Shown: positions 14,790 through 14,938 of the stretch, one piece after another | Layout: each line of letters starts with the position of its first letter | Numbering within the stretch: the stretch's first letter is position 1 | Assembly (NCBI GenBank): GCA_007134405.1 | Contig: SLKW01000012.1 | Location: 1-14,938, forward strand | Direction: 5' to 3' | DNA: 14,938 nucleotides | Origin: Paracoccaceae bacterium | GTDB lineage: Bacteria; Pseudomonadota; Alphaproteobacteria; Rhodobacterales; Rhodobacteraceae | Program-made: the position numbers and the translations under genes | Notes under the pieces: generated by a model | Told to the model about the DNA's origin: nothing | Databases searched by the model: none | What the model saw: only the letters and a program-made list of their open reading frames with translations

Positions 14790-14850
14790 ACTGCGCGTGG
14801 CGCAGCGCCGGCGGCGAGCGCGAATACCGAGTTCAGCGGGGCGGGCGGAG

Positions 14851-14934
14851 TGGTTGACGAAAGCTTGACGCGGAGTTCGCGGGCTGAGGGCGCCGCGAGG
14901 CGCGGATCGGGGATTTGGCCATGTTTTGTTGGGA
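14851..14934 (+). repeat. Intergenic repeat element, copy 2
   Basis: It contains TGGTTGACGAAAGCTT (14851-14866), GCGGATCG (14902-14909) and TTTGTTGGGA (14925-14934), in the same order as the region after clpB (637-720). The outer blocks are 74 bp apart in both. Here the first block continues as a second TTGAC, giving TTGAC repeats 11 bp apart (14854 and 14865), which loosely recalls a CtrA-type TTAA-N7-TTAA site. The window ends 4 bases later with AAAC, so what lies beyond is unknown. Confidence 0.6.
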
Positions 14935-14938
14935 AAAC

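Noticed and set aside
1..14938. Mobile elements, phage genes, CRISPR arrays, tRNA or rRNA genes
   Set aside because: No transposase, integrase, terminal inverted repeats, spaced palindromic arrays or tRNA-like cloverleaf were found on reading both strands; gene content is conserved chromosomal.

Overview
The window is high-GC bacterial chromosome. Gene content, protein features and codon use fit an alphaproteobacterium, most likely Rhodobacterales (Paracoccaceae/Roseobacteraceae type). Genus cannot be fixed from the sequence alone. There is no sign of a mobile element, CRISPR array, tRNA or rRNA, and most of the window is conserved housekeeping sequence.

Layout. (1) 1-518 is the 3' end of clpB, closed by a strong hairpin terminator at 543-574. 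(2) 519-1208 is an unusually long intergenic stretch (690 bp) without a believable gene. It holds several short repeats and, just before pstS, a textbook Pho box. (3) 1209-10001 is a complete phosphate-starvation locus on the plus strand in the order pstS-pstC-pstA-pstB-phoR-phoU-phoB. The permeases PstC (877 aa) and PstA (586 aa) are the large type, with big extra domains outside the membrane. PhoR lacks transmembrane segments. A second Pho box lies between phoR and phoU, so phoU-phoB can probably also be transcribed on their own under PhoB control. (4) 10266-10691 encodes a small secreted His-rich DUF305 protein. (5) 10728-12395, minus strand, encodes a Tat-exported 5'-nucleotidase/UshA-type phosphoesterase, a plausible phosphate scavenger beside the pst-pho locus. 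(6) 12666-14789 is a tight operon of ribB-type (RibBX), ribH and nusB. (7) 14790-14938 is intergenic and carries a relative of the repeat found after clpB.

How the genes work together. When phosphate is low, PhoR phosphorylates PhoB, which binds the two Pho boxes. PstS captures periplasmic phosphate, PstC/PstA/PstB import it, and PhoU links transporter activity to PhoR. The nucleotidase may release phosphate from nucleotides in the periplasm; only a weak Pho-box-like site precedes it. The riboflavin genes supply dihydroxybutanone phosphate (RibB domain) and lumazine (RibH). The second domain of the RibB protein has lost the cysteines of GTP cyclohydrolase II, so a separate RibA must be encoded elsewhere.

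No clearly new system was found. The points most worth a second look are the paired intergenic element (637-720 and 14851-14934), the internal Pho box, the soluble PhoR, and the enlarged PstC/PstA pair.
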